A program made the position numbers and the translations under genes. The notes beneath the pieces were generated by a model. It was not told where the DNA came from. It saw only the letters and a program-made list of their open reading frames with translations, and did not search any database. Positions 47,725 to 56,622 of a stretch of 64,000 nt of DNA are shown piece after piece. Source of the stretch: Streptomyces sp. Q6 (lineage in GTDB: Bacteria; Actinomycetota; Actinomycetes; Streptomycetales; Streptomycetaceae); the NCBI RefSeq assembly GCF_036967205.1, contig NZ_CP146022.1:2604001-2668000 (forward strand), written 5' to 3'. Each line of letters opens with the position of its first letter. Position 1 is the stretch's first letter.

Positions 47725-48183
47725 CTACAGGGTGTCGATCGCCTTGATGTACTCGTTCAGGTCACGGGCGTCCGGCAGGGCGTTGACGACCGTCCAGCGG
47801 ACGACGCCCTCCTTGTCGATGATGAAGGTGCCGCGCACCGCGCACCCCTTCTCCTCGTCGAAGACGCCGTACGCGCGCGAGGCCTCGCCGTGCGGCCAGA
47901 AGTCGCTCAGGAGCGGGTACTCCAGGCCCTCCTGCTCGGCGAAGACGCGGAGCGAGAACGGGGAGTCGTTCGAGACGGCGAGCAGCTGCACGTCGTCGTT
48001 GACGAACTTCGGCAGCTCGTCGCGCAGGGCGCAGAGCTCACCGGTGCACACCCCGGTGAAAGCGAACGGGTAGAAGAGCAGCACCACGTTCTTCTCGCCG
48101 CGGAAGTCCGAGAGCTTCACGGTTTCCCCGTGCTGATTCTTGAGCTCGAACTCCGGAGCCTTGGTGCCGACCTCGATCGCCAT
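47725..48183 (-). CDS. ahpE: AhpE-like 1-Cys peroxiredoxin
   Basis: A 152-residue thioredoxin-fold peroxidase. The peroxidatic cysteine is C46 in AFTGVCTGE, and a second cysteine follows at 51. LLSDFWPHG and [19 protein letters not shown] match actinobacterial AhpE. It reduces peroxides and peroxynitrite in the cytoplasm. Its place beside TerD genes fits an oxidative-stress neighbourhood, although a shared operon is not shown. The ATG is at 48183. Confidence 0.88.
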   Translation of the reverse strand: MAIEVGTKAPEFELKNQHGETVKLSDFRGEKNVVLLFYPFAFTGVCTGELCALRDELPKFVNDDVQLLAVSNDSPFSLRVFAEQEGLEYPLLSDFWPHGEASRAYGVFDEEKGCAVRGTFIIDKEGVVRWTVVNALPDARDLNEYIKAIDTL

Positions 48184-48342
48184 GGTGAAGCTTCCCTTCG
48201 ATGGAGCTGTTCGGGTGGCTTCAGCCTAGTTGGCGGGGTCTGGAAGCTGTTGCGCAGGTGCCGGTGCGCCCGAGGACGCAGGGACCGGCCGGAGCCGGTC
48301 CAGCACGGCCGAGCGCGGCCCGCGGGGCGGCCGCAGACGCGC

Positions 48343-48382
48343 AGGCCCCTGTGGGCACGCCGAGGCGCGCCCACAGGGGCCT
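48343..48382. terminator. 14-bp hairpin downstream of DUF3052
   Basis: aggcccctgtgggc (48343-48356) pairs perfectly with 48369-48382 around a 12-nt loop, 40 nt after the DUF3052 stop on the minus strand. Confidence 0.8.
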
Positions 48383-48421
48383 TGTCACTTCACTTCGGAT
48401 CCCGGTCGGCCGGGACGGCTG

Positions 48422-48853
48422 CTACCGCTTCTTCGCCGCCGTCTTGGGGGTCACCAGCCTGCTCCCGGTCCAGTCCTTGCCCACACTGACGCCCTTGGTC
48501 TGCGAGAGACCGGCGGTGGTGGCGGCCTCCCCGATCTCGCTGGGCTCGACGTACCCGTCACGCCCGGTCTTCGGCGTCAGGAGCAGGATGTAACCGCCCT
48601 CTTCGATGTACGTGGTGGTGTCCACCAGCGCATCAGTAAGGTCCCCGTCGTCCTCACGGAACCAGAGCACCACGGCATCAGCCACGTCGTCATAGTCCTC
48701 GTCGACGAGCTCGGCGCCGATGGCGGTCTCAATGACCTCACGGAGCTCCTGATCGACGTCCTCGTCGTAGCCGATCTCCTGGACCACCATGTCGGTCTGG
48801 AAACCCAGCCTTACGGCAAGGTTCGTCTCCGCGTGGTCCGCGGTCGCGCTCAC
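48422..48853 (-). CDS. DUF3052 protein
   Basis: A 143-residue acidic cytoplasmic protein of DUF3052, an actinobacterial family with unknown role. Typical parts are LAVRLGFQTDMVVQEIGYD, VVLWFREDDGDLTDALVD and YILLLTPKTGRDGYVEPSEI. GTG 48853 has a good AGGAGG 6 nt upstream. It lies divergent from aceE, an order I associate with other Streptomyces. Confidence 0.88.
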   Translation of the reverse strand: MSATADHAETNLAVRLGFQTDMVVQEIGYDEDVDQELREVIETAIGAELVDEDYDDVADAVVLWFREDDGDLTDALVDTTTYIEEGGYILLLTPKTGRDGYVEPSEIGEAATTAGLSQTKGVSVGKDWTGSRLVTPKTAAKKR

Positions 48854-49285
48854 GGATTGCCTCCTGATCATGTTTACGAAGTTGTCTTCAGCATCGCGCA
48901 CGCGCGAAGCGTTGGCCGTAGTCCACACGTGCGCGACGGATCGCGCAAGTACCCGGCCGCCGAGACCGCCGAAACGGTGACGTTCCGGGCCGTGTCACCG
49001 CAACTCCTGTCAAGGATTCCCGCAGGTCGGTGATGTACGCCACAGCATTCTGCCGGGTTTGCCCGCACTGCCTGGCCACCCAGCGTGACCAGGGCCGAAC
49101 GGCCCCACGAAACAGATTTACGAATGGGGCGTACCGTTGCGATCTGTTCGTACCCGCACCCGGGTCGCGCCCCCGACGTTCGGTTTACCTCTCGGTAGAG
49201 ATGACGATTCCGATTTCGAGGTACACGATGGACATCGGCGTACCCGACAGTGGAACAGTGGCATCACCGACAGTGAAGGAACAGC
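48854..49285. other. Divergent intergenic region, 432 bp, DUF3052/aceE
   Basis: It should hold promoters for both genes. I see an inverted pair aacagat/atctgtt (49111-49117 with 49142-49148) and less GC-rich sequence at 49180-49250, the best place for the aceE promoter. No gene is evident. Confidence 0.5.
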
Positions 49286-52018
49286 GTGGCTTCCGGATCC
49301 GATCGCAACCCGATCATCATTGGCGGTCTTCCCAGCCAGGTCCCGGACTTCGATCCCGAAGAGACCCAGGAGTGGCTCGACTCCCTTGACGCCGCAGTCG
49401 ACGAACGCGGCCGCGAGCGGGCCCGCTACCTGATGCTCCGACTGATCGAGCGGGCCCGTGAGAAGCGCGTGGCCGTGCCCGAGATGCGCAGCACGGACTA
49501 CATCAACACGATCGCCACCAAGGACGAGCCCTTCTTCCCCGGCAACGAGGAGATCGAGCGCAAGGTCCTCAACGCGACGCGTTGGAACGCCGCGGTGATG
49601 GTGTCCCGCGCCCAGCGCCCCGGCATCGGCGTCGGCGGTCACATCGCCACCTTCGCCTCCTCGGCGTCGCTGTACGACGTGGGCTTCAACCACTTCTTCC
49701 GCGGCAAGGACGAGGGCGACGGCGGCGACCAGATCTTCTTCCAGGGGCACGCCTCGCCGGGCATCTATGCCCGCGCCTATCTCCTGGACCGCCTCACCGA
49801 GGACCAGCTGGACGCCTTCCGGCAGGAGAAGTCGAAGGCGCCCAACGGCCTCTCCTCGTACCCGCATCCGCGCCTCATGCCGGACTTCTGGGAGTTCCCC
49901 ACCGTCTCCATGGGCCTCGGCCCGCTCGGCGCGATCTTCCAGGCCCGGATGAACCGCTACATGGAGGCCCGCGGCATCGCCGACACCTCCAAGTCGCAGG
50001 TGTGGGCCTTCCTCGGCGACGGCGAGATGGACGAGCCCGAGTCCCTCGGCCAGCTCTCCATCGCCGCCCGCGAGGGCCTCGACAACCTCACCTTCGTCGT
50101 CAACTGCAACCTGCAGCGGCTCGACGGCCCGGTGCGGGGCAACGGCAAGATCATCCAGGAGCTCGAGTCCCAGTTCCGCGGCGCCGGCTGGAACGTCATC
50201 AAGCTGGTCTGGGACCGGAGTTGGGACCCGCTGCTCGCGCAGGACCGCGACGGCGTGCTGGTCAACAAGCTCAACACGACGCCCGACGGCCAGTTCCAGA
50301 CCTACGCGACCGAGCCCGGCTCGTACATCCGCGACCACTTCTTCGGCGACGACCACCGGCTGCGGGCCATGGTCGAGAACATGACCGACGACCAGATCCT
50401 GCACCTGGGCCGCGGCGGTCACGACCACAAGAAGATCTTCGCCGCGTTCACGGCCGCCAAGGAGCACAAGGGCCAGCCGACGGTCATCCTGGCGCAGACG
50501 GTCAAGGGCTGGACGCTCGGCCCGAACTTCGAGGGCCGCAACGCCACGCACCAGATGAAGAAGCTGACCGTCGACGACCTCAAGGGCTTCCGCGACAGGC
50601 TGCACATTCCCATCACCGACGCGCAGCTGGAGTCCGGCGCCCCGCCGTACTACCACCCGGGCCGGGACTCGGAGGAGATCCAGTACATGCACGACCGCCG
50701 CAAGGCGCTGGGCGGGTATGTCCCGACCCGGGTCGTGCGGGCGAAGCCGCTTCAGCTCCCGGACGACAAGGCGTACGCGAGCGTGAAGAAGGGCTCGGGT
50801 CAGCAGTCGATCGCCACCACTATGGCCTTCGTCCGGCTCCTCAAGGACCTGATGCGGGACAAGGAGATCGGCCGACGCTTCGTGCTGATCGCGCCCGACG
50901 AGTACCGCACCTTCGGCATGGACTCTTTCTTCCCGAGCGCAAAGATCTACAACCCGCTCGGCCAGCAGTACGAGTCCGTCGACCGTGACCTCCTGCTCGC
51001 CTACAAGGAGTCGCCGACCGGCCAGATGCTGCACGACGGCATCTCCGAGGCGGGCTGCACCGCCTCGCTGATCGCCGCCGGCTCGGCCTACGCGACCCAC
51101 GGCGAACCGCTGATCCCGGTCTACGTCTTCTACTCGATGTTCGGATTCCAGCGCACCGGCGACCAGTTCTGGCAGATGGCCGACCAGCTGTCGCGCGGCT
51201 TCGTCCTCGGTGCGACCGCGGGCCGCACGACGCTCACCGGTGAGGGCCTCCAGCACGCCGACGGCCACTCGCAGCTGCTGGCCTCGACCAACCCGGCGGC
51301 GGTCTCCTACGACCCGGCGTACGGCTACGAGATCGCCCACATCGTCAAGGACGGTCTGCGCCGGATGTACGGCCCGGACAGCGAGGACGTCTTCTACTAC
51401 CTCACCGTCTACAACGAGCCGATCCAGCACCCCGCGGAGCCGGCCGACGTCGACGTCGAGGGCATCCTCAAGGGCATCCACCGCGTCGGCACCGGGACTG
51501 CGGGCGCGATCCCCGCCCAGATCCTGGCATCGGGCGTGGCCGTCCCCTGGGCGATCGAGGCACAGCAGATCCTCGCGCAGGAGTGGAACGTGCGCGCCGA
51601 CGTGTGGTCCGCGACCTCGTGGAACGAACTGCGCCGCGAGGCGGTGGACGTGGAGCGCCACAACTTGTTGCACCCAGAAGAGGAGCAGCGCACGCCCTAC
51701 GTCACGCAGAAGCTGTCCGGCGCGCAGGGCCCGTTCGTGGCGGTGTCCGACTGGATGCGGTCGGTGCCCGACCAGATCTCGCGCTGGGTGCCCGGCACGT
51801 ACCAGTCGCTCGGTGCGGACGGCTTCGGCTTCGCGGACACGCGGGGCGCCGCGCGCCGCTTCTTCCACATCGACGCGCAGTCGATCGTGGTCGCGGTGCT
51901 CACGGAGCTCGCGCGTGAGGGCAAGATCGACCGCTCGGTCCTGAAGCAGGCCATCGACCGCTACCAGCTGCTCGACGTCACAGCCGCCGACCCGGGCGCC
52001 GCCGGGGGCGACGCGTAG
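49286..52018 (+). CDS. aceE: Pyruvate dehydrogenase E1 component, homodimeric type
   Basis: A 910-residue thiamin-diphosphate enzyme of the homodimeric AceE class. It decarboxylates pyruvate and acetylates the lipoyl E2 of the pyruvate dehydrogenase complex in the cytoplasm. The ThDP motif runs from [10 protein letters not shown] to [14 protein letters not shown]. Other marks are the [19 protein letters not shown] active-site histidine region, [13 protein letters not shown] and [20 protein letters not shown]. Length is normal. Start GTG 49286 follows GAAGGA by 5 nt. No E2 or E3 gene is adjacent. A strong terminator at 52050 ends the unit. Confidence 0.97.
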   Translation: MASGSDRNPIIIGGLPSQVPDFDPEETQEWLDSLDAAVDERGRERARYLMLRLIERAREKRVAVPEMRSTDYINTIATKDEPFFPGNEEIERKVLNATRWNAAVMVSRAQRPGIGVGGHIATFASSASLYDVGFNHFFRGKDEGDGGDQIFFQGHASPGIYARAYLLDRLTEDQLDAFRQEKSKAPNGLSSYPHPRLMPDFWEFPTVSMGLGPLGAIFQARMNRYMEARGIADTSKSQVWAFLGDGEMDEPESLGQLSIAAREGLDNLTFVVNCNLQRLDGPVRGNGKIIQELESQFRGAGWNVIKLVWDRSWDPLLAQDRDGVLVNKLNTTPDGQFQTYATEPGSYIRDHFFGDDHRLRAMVENMTDDQILHLGRGGHDHKKIFAAFTAAKEHKGQPTVILAQTVKGWTLGPNFEGRNATHQMKKLTVDDLKGFRDRLHIPITDAQLESGAPPYYHPGRDSEEIQYMHDRRKALGGYVPTRVVRAKPLQLPDDKAYASVKKGSGQQSIATTMAFVRLLKDLMRDKEIGRRFVLIAPDEYRTFGMDSFFPSAKIYNPLGQQYESVDRDLLLAYKESPTGQMLHDGISEAGCTASLIAAGSAYATHGEPLIPVYVFYSMFGFQRTGDQFWQMADQLSRGFVLGATAGRTTLTGEGLQHADGHSQLLASTNPAAVSYDPAYGYEIAHIVKDGLRRMYGPDSEDVFYYLTVYNEPIQHPAEPADVDVEGILKGIHRVGTGTAGAIPAQILASGVAVPWAIEAQQILAQEWNVRADVWSATSWNELRREAVDVERHNLLHPEEEQRTPYVTQKLSGAQGPFVAVSDWMRSVPDQISRWVPGTYQSLGADGFGFADTRGAARRFFHIDAQSIVVAVLTELAREGKIDRSVLKQAIDRYQLLDVTAADPGAAGGDA

Positions 52019-52049
52019 CGGGGGCTTGCCCAGCAGGTGTTCTCTCCGA

Positions 52050-52080
52050 GGGCGGCAGGACCAATGGTTCTGCCGCCCTT
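52050..52080 (+). terminator. Terminator of aceE
   Basis: gggcggcaggacc (52050-52062) pairs with ggttctgccgccc (52066-52078, one G-U) around aat and is followed by TT. Strong. Confidence 0.88.
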
Positions 52081-52102
52081 CGGCATTTCCTACGATGCGC
52101 GC

Positions 52103-52975
52103 ATGAAGGAGCATCCGGCACAGACTCGTTGGGAGCGGCGCACGCAGCGTCCGCTGCTCGCCTTCGCCCTGGCCTTCGCCGTCGCCTACGCGGTCCCCAT
52201 CGTGGAGCCGGACGCGTCGAGCGCGCTGATCGAGGCGTGCACGATCGTGGAGTGGGTGGTGTGGGGCGCGTTCGCCCTCGACTACATCGTCCGTCTGGTC
52301 CTGGCGCGGGACCGCTGGCACTTCGTACGCTCGCACCCGCTCGACCTCCTTGCCGTGGTGCTTCCGCTGGCGCAGCCCCTGCGGCTGCTGCGTGTGGTGT
52401 CGACACTGCTCCTGGTCGGCCGGCGGGCCCGGATGGCCGAGCAGATAAGGCTGACGACGTATGTCGCCGGCGCTGTGGTGGGCCTGTTGATGTTCGGCTC
52501 GCTGGCCGTCCTCTCGGTGGAGCGGGACTCACCGAACGGCAACATCAAGACGCTGGGCGACGCCGTGTGGTGGTCGTTCACCACGATGACGACGGTCGGC
52601 TACGGCGATCACGCGCCGACGACCGGTATGGGCCGCGTGCTCGCGGTCGGCTTGATGCTGTCCGGCATCGCACTGCTCGGTGTGGTCACCGCCAATATCG
52701 CGGCATGGTTCATCTCCCGGTTCGAGAAGGACGACGCGGAAGAGCGTCGGCAGACGGAGGCCATCGAGGCACTCGCACGGGAGGTACGGGCGCTGCGAGC
52801 TCAGGTCGCGGTGCTGTCGGGGCAGCCCGGATCCGCGGATGTGCCGACGACGACGTCCTTCACCGGTAAGGAAGCGACGTCACTCACCAGTAAGGAAGAA
52901 GGCGGCGTACCGCACCCGAGCGCCGGTGCGGTCGCGGACGGCCCCGGGAACTCGCCCGGGGCCGTGTGGAGTTGA
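52103..52975 (+). CDS. Two-pore-motif-type potassium channel (Ion_trans_2), 4-5 spans
   Basis: A 290-residue channel subunit with an N-terminal voltage-sensor-like set of spans (an arginine-rich segment RLLRVVSTLLLVGRRARM stands where S4 would be), a pore loop WWSFTTMTTVGYGDHAP with the K+ filter TVGYGD, and a last span (LAVGLMLSGIALLGVVTANIAA). The C-terminal tail is a short coiled coil (EERRQTEAIEALAREVRALR) followed by disorder. It would form a tetramer in the membrane. The ATG at 52103 is chosen because the upstream in-frame starts lie inside the aceE terminator. Confidence 0.87.
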   Translation: MKEHPAQTRWERRTQRPLLAFALAFAVAYAVPIVEPDASSALIEACTIVEWVVWGAFALDYIVRLVLARDRWHFVRSHPLDLLAVVLPLAQPLRLLRVVSTLLLVGRRARMAEQIRLTTYVAGAVVGLLMFGSLAVLSVERDSPNGNIKTLGDAVWWSFTTMTTVGYGDHAPTTGMGRVLAVGLMLSGIALLGVVTANIAAWFISRFEKDDAEERRQTEAIEALAREVRALRAQVAVLSGQPGSADVPTTTSFTGKEATSLTSKEEGGVPHPSAGAVADGPGNSPGAVWS

Positions 52976-53002
52976 CCGCTCGGAACGGTCAGTCGCTCGC
53001 GC

Positions 53003-53311
53003 TCAGAACATGCCTCCCGCAATTGTGCCGGTCGACGAGACCAGCCAGATGATCGCGAGCAGCGTGTCGATCGCGCCGAGCACGACCGCTACCAGGGCCG
53101 GCACCGACTGGGTACCGGTCCAGCGTCGGCCCATGGACAACCAGCCGCAGACGACGGCGACCGGTCCCAGCACGATCTGGAGTACGAAGAATCCCGCGAT
53201 CGCGCAGATGAGGCCGATGATTCCGAGTGTCGCGCGGTCCGGCCCGCTCCGTGAGCCGGTGCGGCCACGTGAACGGGGGTGCTTGCGCGTGGTGTGTCCG
53301 AAGCCCGCCAT
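53003..53311 (-). CDS. DUF4190 small membrane protein
   Basis: A 102-residue protein with a 25-residue basic start and two hydrophobic spans: ATLGIIGLICAIAGFFVL and PALVAVVLGAIDTLLAIIW, the DUF4190 arrangement with a conserved GPVAVVCGWLSM between. Role unknown. Two ATG codons are adjacent. GGGAG stands 5 nt before the second (53311) and only 2 before the first, so the second is preferred. Confidence 0.8.
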   Translation of the reverse strand: MAGFGHTTRKHPRSRGRTGSRSGPDRATLGIIGLICAIAGFFVLQIVLGPVAVVCGWLSMGRRWTGTQSVPALVAVVLGAIDTLLAIIWLVSSTGTIAGGMF

Positions 53312-53447
53312 CATCACTCCCTGAGTTAGTCCGGACTCGGGCGTGCTTCGGGTACCCCACTTCGCGCGGTCTATCGCGCGGCGCTCCGCTGTCTCCGGCA
53401 TCTCTCCCGGACGTCGCCGGCATCCCTCCCCGCCCGTGTCGTCCCTG

Positions 53448-53822
53448 TCATCTCTCCCAGACCTTGAACGCCCGTGTCCGGTAGGGCGATTCGGGCTCCC
53501 AGGTCCCGCTGCCGGGGTACGTCTGGAACTCTCCGGTCTCCGCGCACTCCGCGGACTGGTACGTGGTGACGGGTCGACCGGTGCGGTTGGCGAGCGACGC
53601 CGCGCTGCTCCCCTCCGGCAGCGCGACACAGCTCTCGATGTCGATCCCGCTCAACTCGTAGACGTGCCGGGCTCCTTTGAATCCGGTCTTGCTCCACAGG
53701 CACAGCTCCCCCGCCGCGCAGTCGCCGAGCGTCGGTGGCGCCGCCGCACGGGCCAGTCCGGGTGTGAGCGCCACGGCGGCGAGTGCGGCTGCGGCAATGG
53801 TGATGGGCATGGACGTACGCAT
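53448..53822 (-). CDS. Secreted peptidase-inhibitor family I36 protein
   Basis: A 124-residue exported protein with a signal peptide (to about residue 26, ARA) and a domain with four cysteines spaced as in the I36/beta-gamma-crystallin-like inhibitors: DCAAGELCLWSKTGFKGARHVYEL. In Streptomyces such proteins (SMPI type) inhibit metalloproteases, and others have unknown targets. The ATG at 53822 has GGGGG 9 nt upstream. An earlier ATG (53843) has no site. Confidence 0.8.
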   Translation of the reverse strand: MRTSMPITIAAAALAAVALTPGLARAAAPPTLGDCAAGELCLWSKTGFKGARHVYELSGIDIESCVALPEGSSAASLANRTGRPVTTYQSAECAETGEFQTYPGSGTWEPESPYRTRAFKVWER

Positions 53823-53943
53823 GTGATTCAACCCCCGTGTCATATCGACCAGTTGCGGTCGCGACTGATCGCTTGCCAGACACTCTGGCCCGGAGGATTC
53901 GGTTCCGGGAAGGGCTGTCGACGGACGTCACCCGGATAAGCGA

Positions 53944-53971
53944 AAGCCCCCGGAGAGTTCCCCGGGGGCTT
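53944..53971. terminator. Hairpin between the I36 gene and drug exporter
   Basis: aagcccccgg (53944-53953) pairs perfectly with ccgggggctt (53962-53971) with an 8-nt loop. It lies 106 bp downstream of the exporter stop on the minus strand. Confidence 0.75.
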
Positions 53972-54076
53972 CCCCCACACGAACGGTTTCCGCGCCTTGT
54001 CACGACTGAAGGCGCTGCGTGCGGCGCCGTGAGCTGGGGCGTCGCGGGCGTGGTCCGTCCGTTCGCGTTACCCGCG

Positions 54077-55687
54077 TCAGATGTGCGCGGCGCCCGCTCC
54101 CGCCTCCGCGTTGTCCCCGCGCTTGGTCAGCATCGCGACCAGCACCGCGACGACGGCGACACCGGCGGCGACCAGGCAGGCCAGACTCATGCCGGAGATG
54201 AACGTGTCGTGCGCGACGCCCGTGATCGTCTGGGCGACCCCCGCCGGAGTGCCGGGCGGTACCGGGGCGACACCGACCTGGACGGCTTCCGCCGCCTGGT
54301 CCAGCTGGCCCGGGGTGAGCGGCGGGAGCTTGGCGTCCGCCCAGTTTCCCGCGAGGTCGCTGTCGACCTTCGACGCCATCACGGCACCGAGCACCGCGGT
54401 GCCGAGGCTGCCGCCGATCTGCATCGCGGCCTGCTGGAGACCGCCGGCGACGCCGGAGAGCTCCATCGGCGCGTTGCCCACGATGACCTCCGTGGCGCCC
54501 ACCATCACAGGCGCGAGGCCGAGGCCGAGCAGGCCGAACCAGACGGACATGATGCCGCTGCCGGTGCCTGCCTCCAACGTGGACATGCCGTACATCGCGA
54601 TGGCGGTGCACGCCATGCCGCCGGCGAGCGGGATGCGCGGACCCACCTTCGTGATCATGGCGCCTGCCAGCGGCGAGGCGACGATCATCATGCCGGTCAG
54701 CGGCAGCAGGTGCAGGCCGCTGTCGATGGGGCTCATGCCGTGCACGTTCTGCAGGTAGAAGGTGACGAAGAACAGACCGCCCATGAACGCGATGGCCATG
54801 AGAACCATCAGGACCACACCGGCCGACAGCGGCACGGAGCGGAAGAGGCCCAGCGGGATGAGCGGCTCCGCGACGCGGGTCTCCCACAGGGCGAACAGCG
54901 CGAAGCAGAGGACCGCGGCAGCCAGGAACGTCCAGGTGAGCCCGTCGCCCCAACCCCAGGTCGGGGCCTTGATGAGGGCCCAGACGAGGCAGAACATCGC
55001 GCCGGACAGCAGCACGATGCCGAGGATGTCGAAGGACCGCGGCGCGTTCTTGGCACGGTGGTCGAGAAGGATGACGAGCCCGAGGACGAGCGCGAGGACG
55101 CCGACAGGGACGTTGATGAAGAAGACGGACTGCCAGCTGACGTGCTCCACGAGCACACCACCGAGGATCGGACCGCCCGCGGTCGAGGCGCCGATCACCA
55201 TGCCCCAGATCCCGATCGCCATGTTCAGCTTCTCGGCGGGGAAGGTGGCCCGCAGCAGACCGAGCGCGGCGGGCATCAGCAGCGCACCGAACAGGCCCTG
55301 GAAGACGCGGAAGGTGACGACGAAGGCGATGCTGTCGGACAGGCCGATGGCCCCCGAGGCTGCGGCGAAACCGACCACGCCGATGAGGAACGTCTGCCGG
55401 TGACCGAACCGGTCGCCGAGCTTGCCCGCGGTGATCAGCGTGACCGCGAGGGCGAGGAAGTAGCCGTTGGTGATCCACTGGACGTCGGCGAAGCTCGCAC
55501 CGAGGTCCTTCTGAATGGCCGGGTTGGCGATGGCGACGATGGTGCCGTCGAGGGCCACCATCATGACGCCGATCGCGACGGAGAAGAGCGTCAACCAGGG
55601 GTGGCCGCGCAGCCCCTTGGCCGGTGCCGGGACGGGATCGGGCTCCGGAACCCGGTCCGTCTTGTCGACAGTGGTCTGACTAGTCAT
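54077..55687 (-). CDS. DHA2-family 14-span drug exporter
   Basis: A 536-residue drug:H+ antiporter. Marks are LDGTIVAIANPAI in span 1, GKLGDRFGHRQ in the 2-3 loop, and motif C GMVIGASTAGGPILGG in span 5. Fourteen spans are predicted. It is divergent from a TetR gene with clear repeats between them, so it is probably repressed by TetR and released by the drug it exports. The ATG at 55687 has no ribosome site, and the inferred -10 ends 8 bp upstream, so the mRNA may be leaderless. Confidence 0.9.
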   Translation of the reverse strand: MTSQTTVDKTDRVPEPDPVPAPAKGLRGHPWLTLFSVAIGVMMVALDGTIVAIANPAIQKDLGASFADVQWITNGYFLALAVTLITAGKLGDRFGHRQTFLIGVVGFAAASGAIGLSDSIAFVVTFRVFQGLFGALLMPAALGLLRATFPAEKLNMAIGIWGMVIGASTAGGPILGGVLVEHVSWQSVFFINVPVGVLALVLGLVILLDHRAKNAPRSFDILGIVLLSGAMFCLVWALIKAPTWGWGDGLTWTFLAAAVLCFALFALWETRVAEPLIPLGLFRSVPLSAGVVLMVLMAIAFMGGLFFVTFYLQNVHGMSPIDSGLHLLPLTGMMIVASPLAGAMITKVGPRIPLAGGMACTAIAMYGMSTLEAGTGSGIMSVWFGLLGLGLAPVMVGATEVIVGNAPMELSGVAGGLQQAAMQIGGSLGTAVLGAVMASKVDSDLAGNWADAKLPPLTPGQLDQAAEAVQVGVAPVPPGTPAGVAQTITGVAHDTFISGMSLACLVAAGVAVVAVLVAMLTKRGDNAEAGAGAAHI

Positions 55688-55694
55688 ACGTTCG

Positions 55695-55724
55695 AGGCTA
55701 GTGACAGTCCCTGACAGTTGACAA
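55695..55724 (-). promoter_or_regulatory. Putative exporter promoter
   Basis: On the minus strand, TTGTCA (55719-55724), an 18-nt spacer, then TAGCCT (55695-55700). The spacer is exactly the direct-repeat operator, so repressor binding would block polymerase. Predicted transcription would begin at about the ATG. Confidence 0.5.
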
Positions 55725-55751
55725 AGCATTTCACAAGTCGGTAACTGTCAC
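55701..55751. promoter_or_regulatory. Putative TetR operator cluster
   Basis: gtgacagt (55701-55708) and tgacagtt (55712-55719) are direct repeats, and both are mirrored by aactgtcac (55743-55751). The 8-bp arms are perfect. It lies midway between the exporter and tetR starts, the place expected for an autoregulated TetR pair. Confidence 0.65.
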
Positions 55752-55797
55752 GTCGCTCACACTATGCTGAGCTGCACAAACACTGAGAAAGAGGACC

Positions 55798-56448
55798 ATG
55801 TCGGCCCAACTCAACCTGCGGGAACTCAAGAAGCAGCGCACGCGAAGCGCTTTGCTGCGCGCGGCACTTGAGCTCTTCACCGTTCAGGGCTTCGAGCGGA
55901 CGACGGTCGACGAGATCGCGGAGGCCTGCGAGGTCTCCCAGCGCACCTTCTTCCGGTACTTCGCGAACAAGGAGGAGGCGGCGTTCGCCGTTCAGGAGAT
56001 GGTGGAGTCCCGCTTCGTCGCCGCGCTGCGGGAACGCCCGGCGGAGGAAGGCCCGTTCGAGGCGATGCGGCACACGGTCCTCGGCACCTGGGACGCCCTC
56101 AGCCGCTCCGTGGAGGAAGTCATTCCGGTCGAACTCCACATGCGCACCTACCAGATGATCGAGTCCACGCCCTCCCTCCTGGCCGCGCACCTGCGCCGCT
56201 CGATCGAGCTGGAGGAGGAGATCGCGCGGGTGATCGCCGAACGCGAGGGGCTCGACGTGGAGAGCGACCCGCGGCCGCGCGTGGCCGTCGCCGCGTTCAG
56301 CGGAGTGATGCGCATGACGGGGCGCCTGTGGGGTGCGGGCCAGGACGCGAGCGTCGACGCCCTTCGCGTCCTCACCGAGTCGTACCTCGATCACCTGAAG
56401 CCGTCCCTGGGTGAGCGATGGCGCGACGACAGGAAGTCACGCGCGTGA
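55798..56448 (+). CDS. TetR-family repressor
   Basis: A 216-residue regulator. The DNA-binding helices are TVDEIAEACEVSQRTFFRYFANKEE, preceded by the usual ALLRAALELFTVQGFERT. The C-terminal ligand domain has the MftR-like pattern seen with drug pumps (SLLAAHLRRSIELEEEIARVIAERE). It is divergent from the DHA2 exporter and likely represses both genes through the repeats between them. Confidence 0.9.
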   Translation: MSAQLNLRELKKQRTRSALLRAALELFTVQGFERTTVDEIAEACEVSQRTFFRYFANKEEAAFAVQEMVESRFVAALRERPAEEGPFEAMRHTVLGTWDALSRSVEEVIPVELHMRTYQMIESTPSLLAAHLRRSIELEEEIARVIAEREGLDVESDPRPRVAVAAFSGVMRMTGRLWGAGQDASVDALRVLTESYLDHLKPSLGERWRDDRKSRA

Positions 56449-56622
56449 CGGCGACCACGTGACCCCCGTCGCACGCCCGCGCACACAGGGCGCGTCACCT
56501 CTGTACGCAGGGTGAACCTCTGACCGCGATTGAGTCCGCTTTTACCCAAATACCCCGCGGAAAACGTGATCTGCCTCACCCGTGGCACGGAGTCCCACGC
56601 GCTTCTCCTAGGGTGTCCCGCA

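Noticed and set aside
47664-47738. Duplicate of the peroxiredoxin gene end (acagggtgtcga twice)
   Set aside because: Only 12 bp are shared and the region between is a short tcgacct-type repeat. Too little to call a gene remnant.
49286-52018. Very long open frame antisense to aceE
   Set aside because: It is a shadow of GC-rich third positions in aceE. Its protein shows no known motif and is extremely rich in Arg/Val/Gly.
52037-52102. Earlier start for the potassium channel
   Set aside because: These codons lie inside the aceE terminator hairpin, so they are unlikely to be translated.
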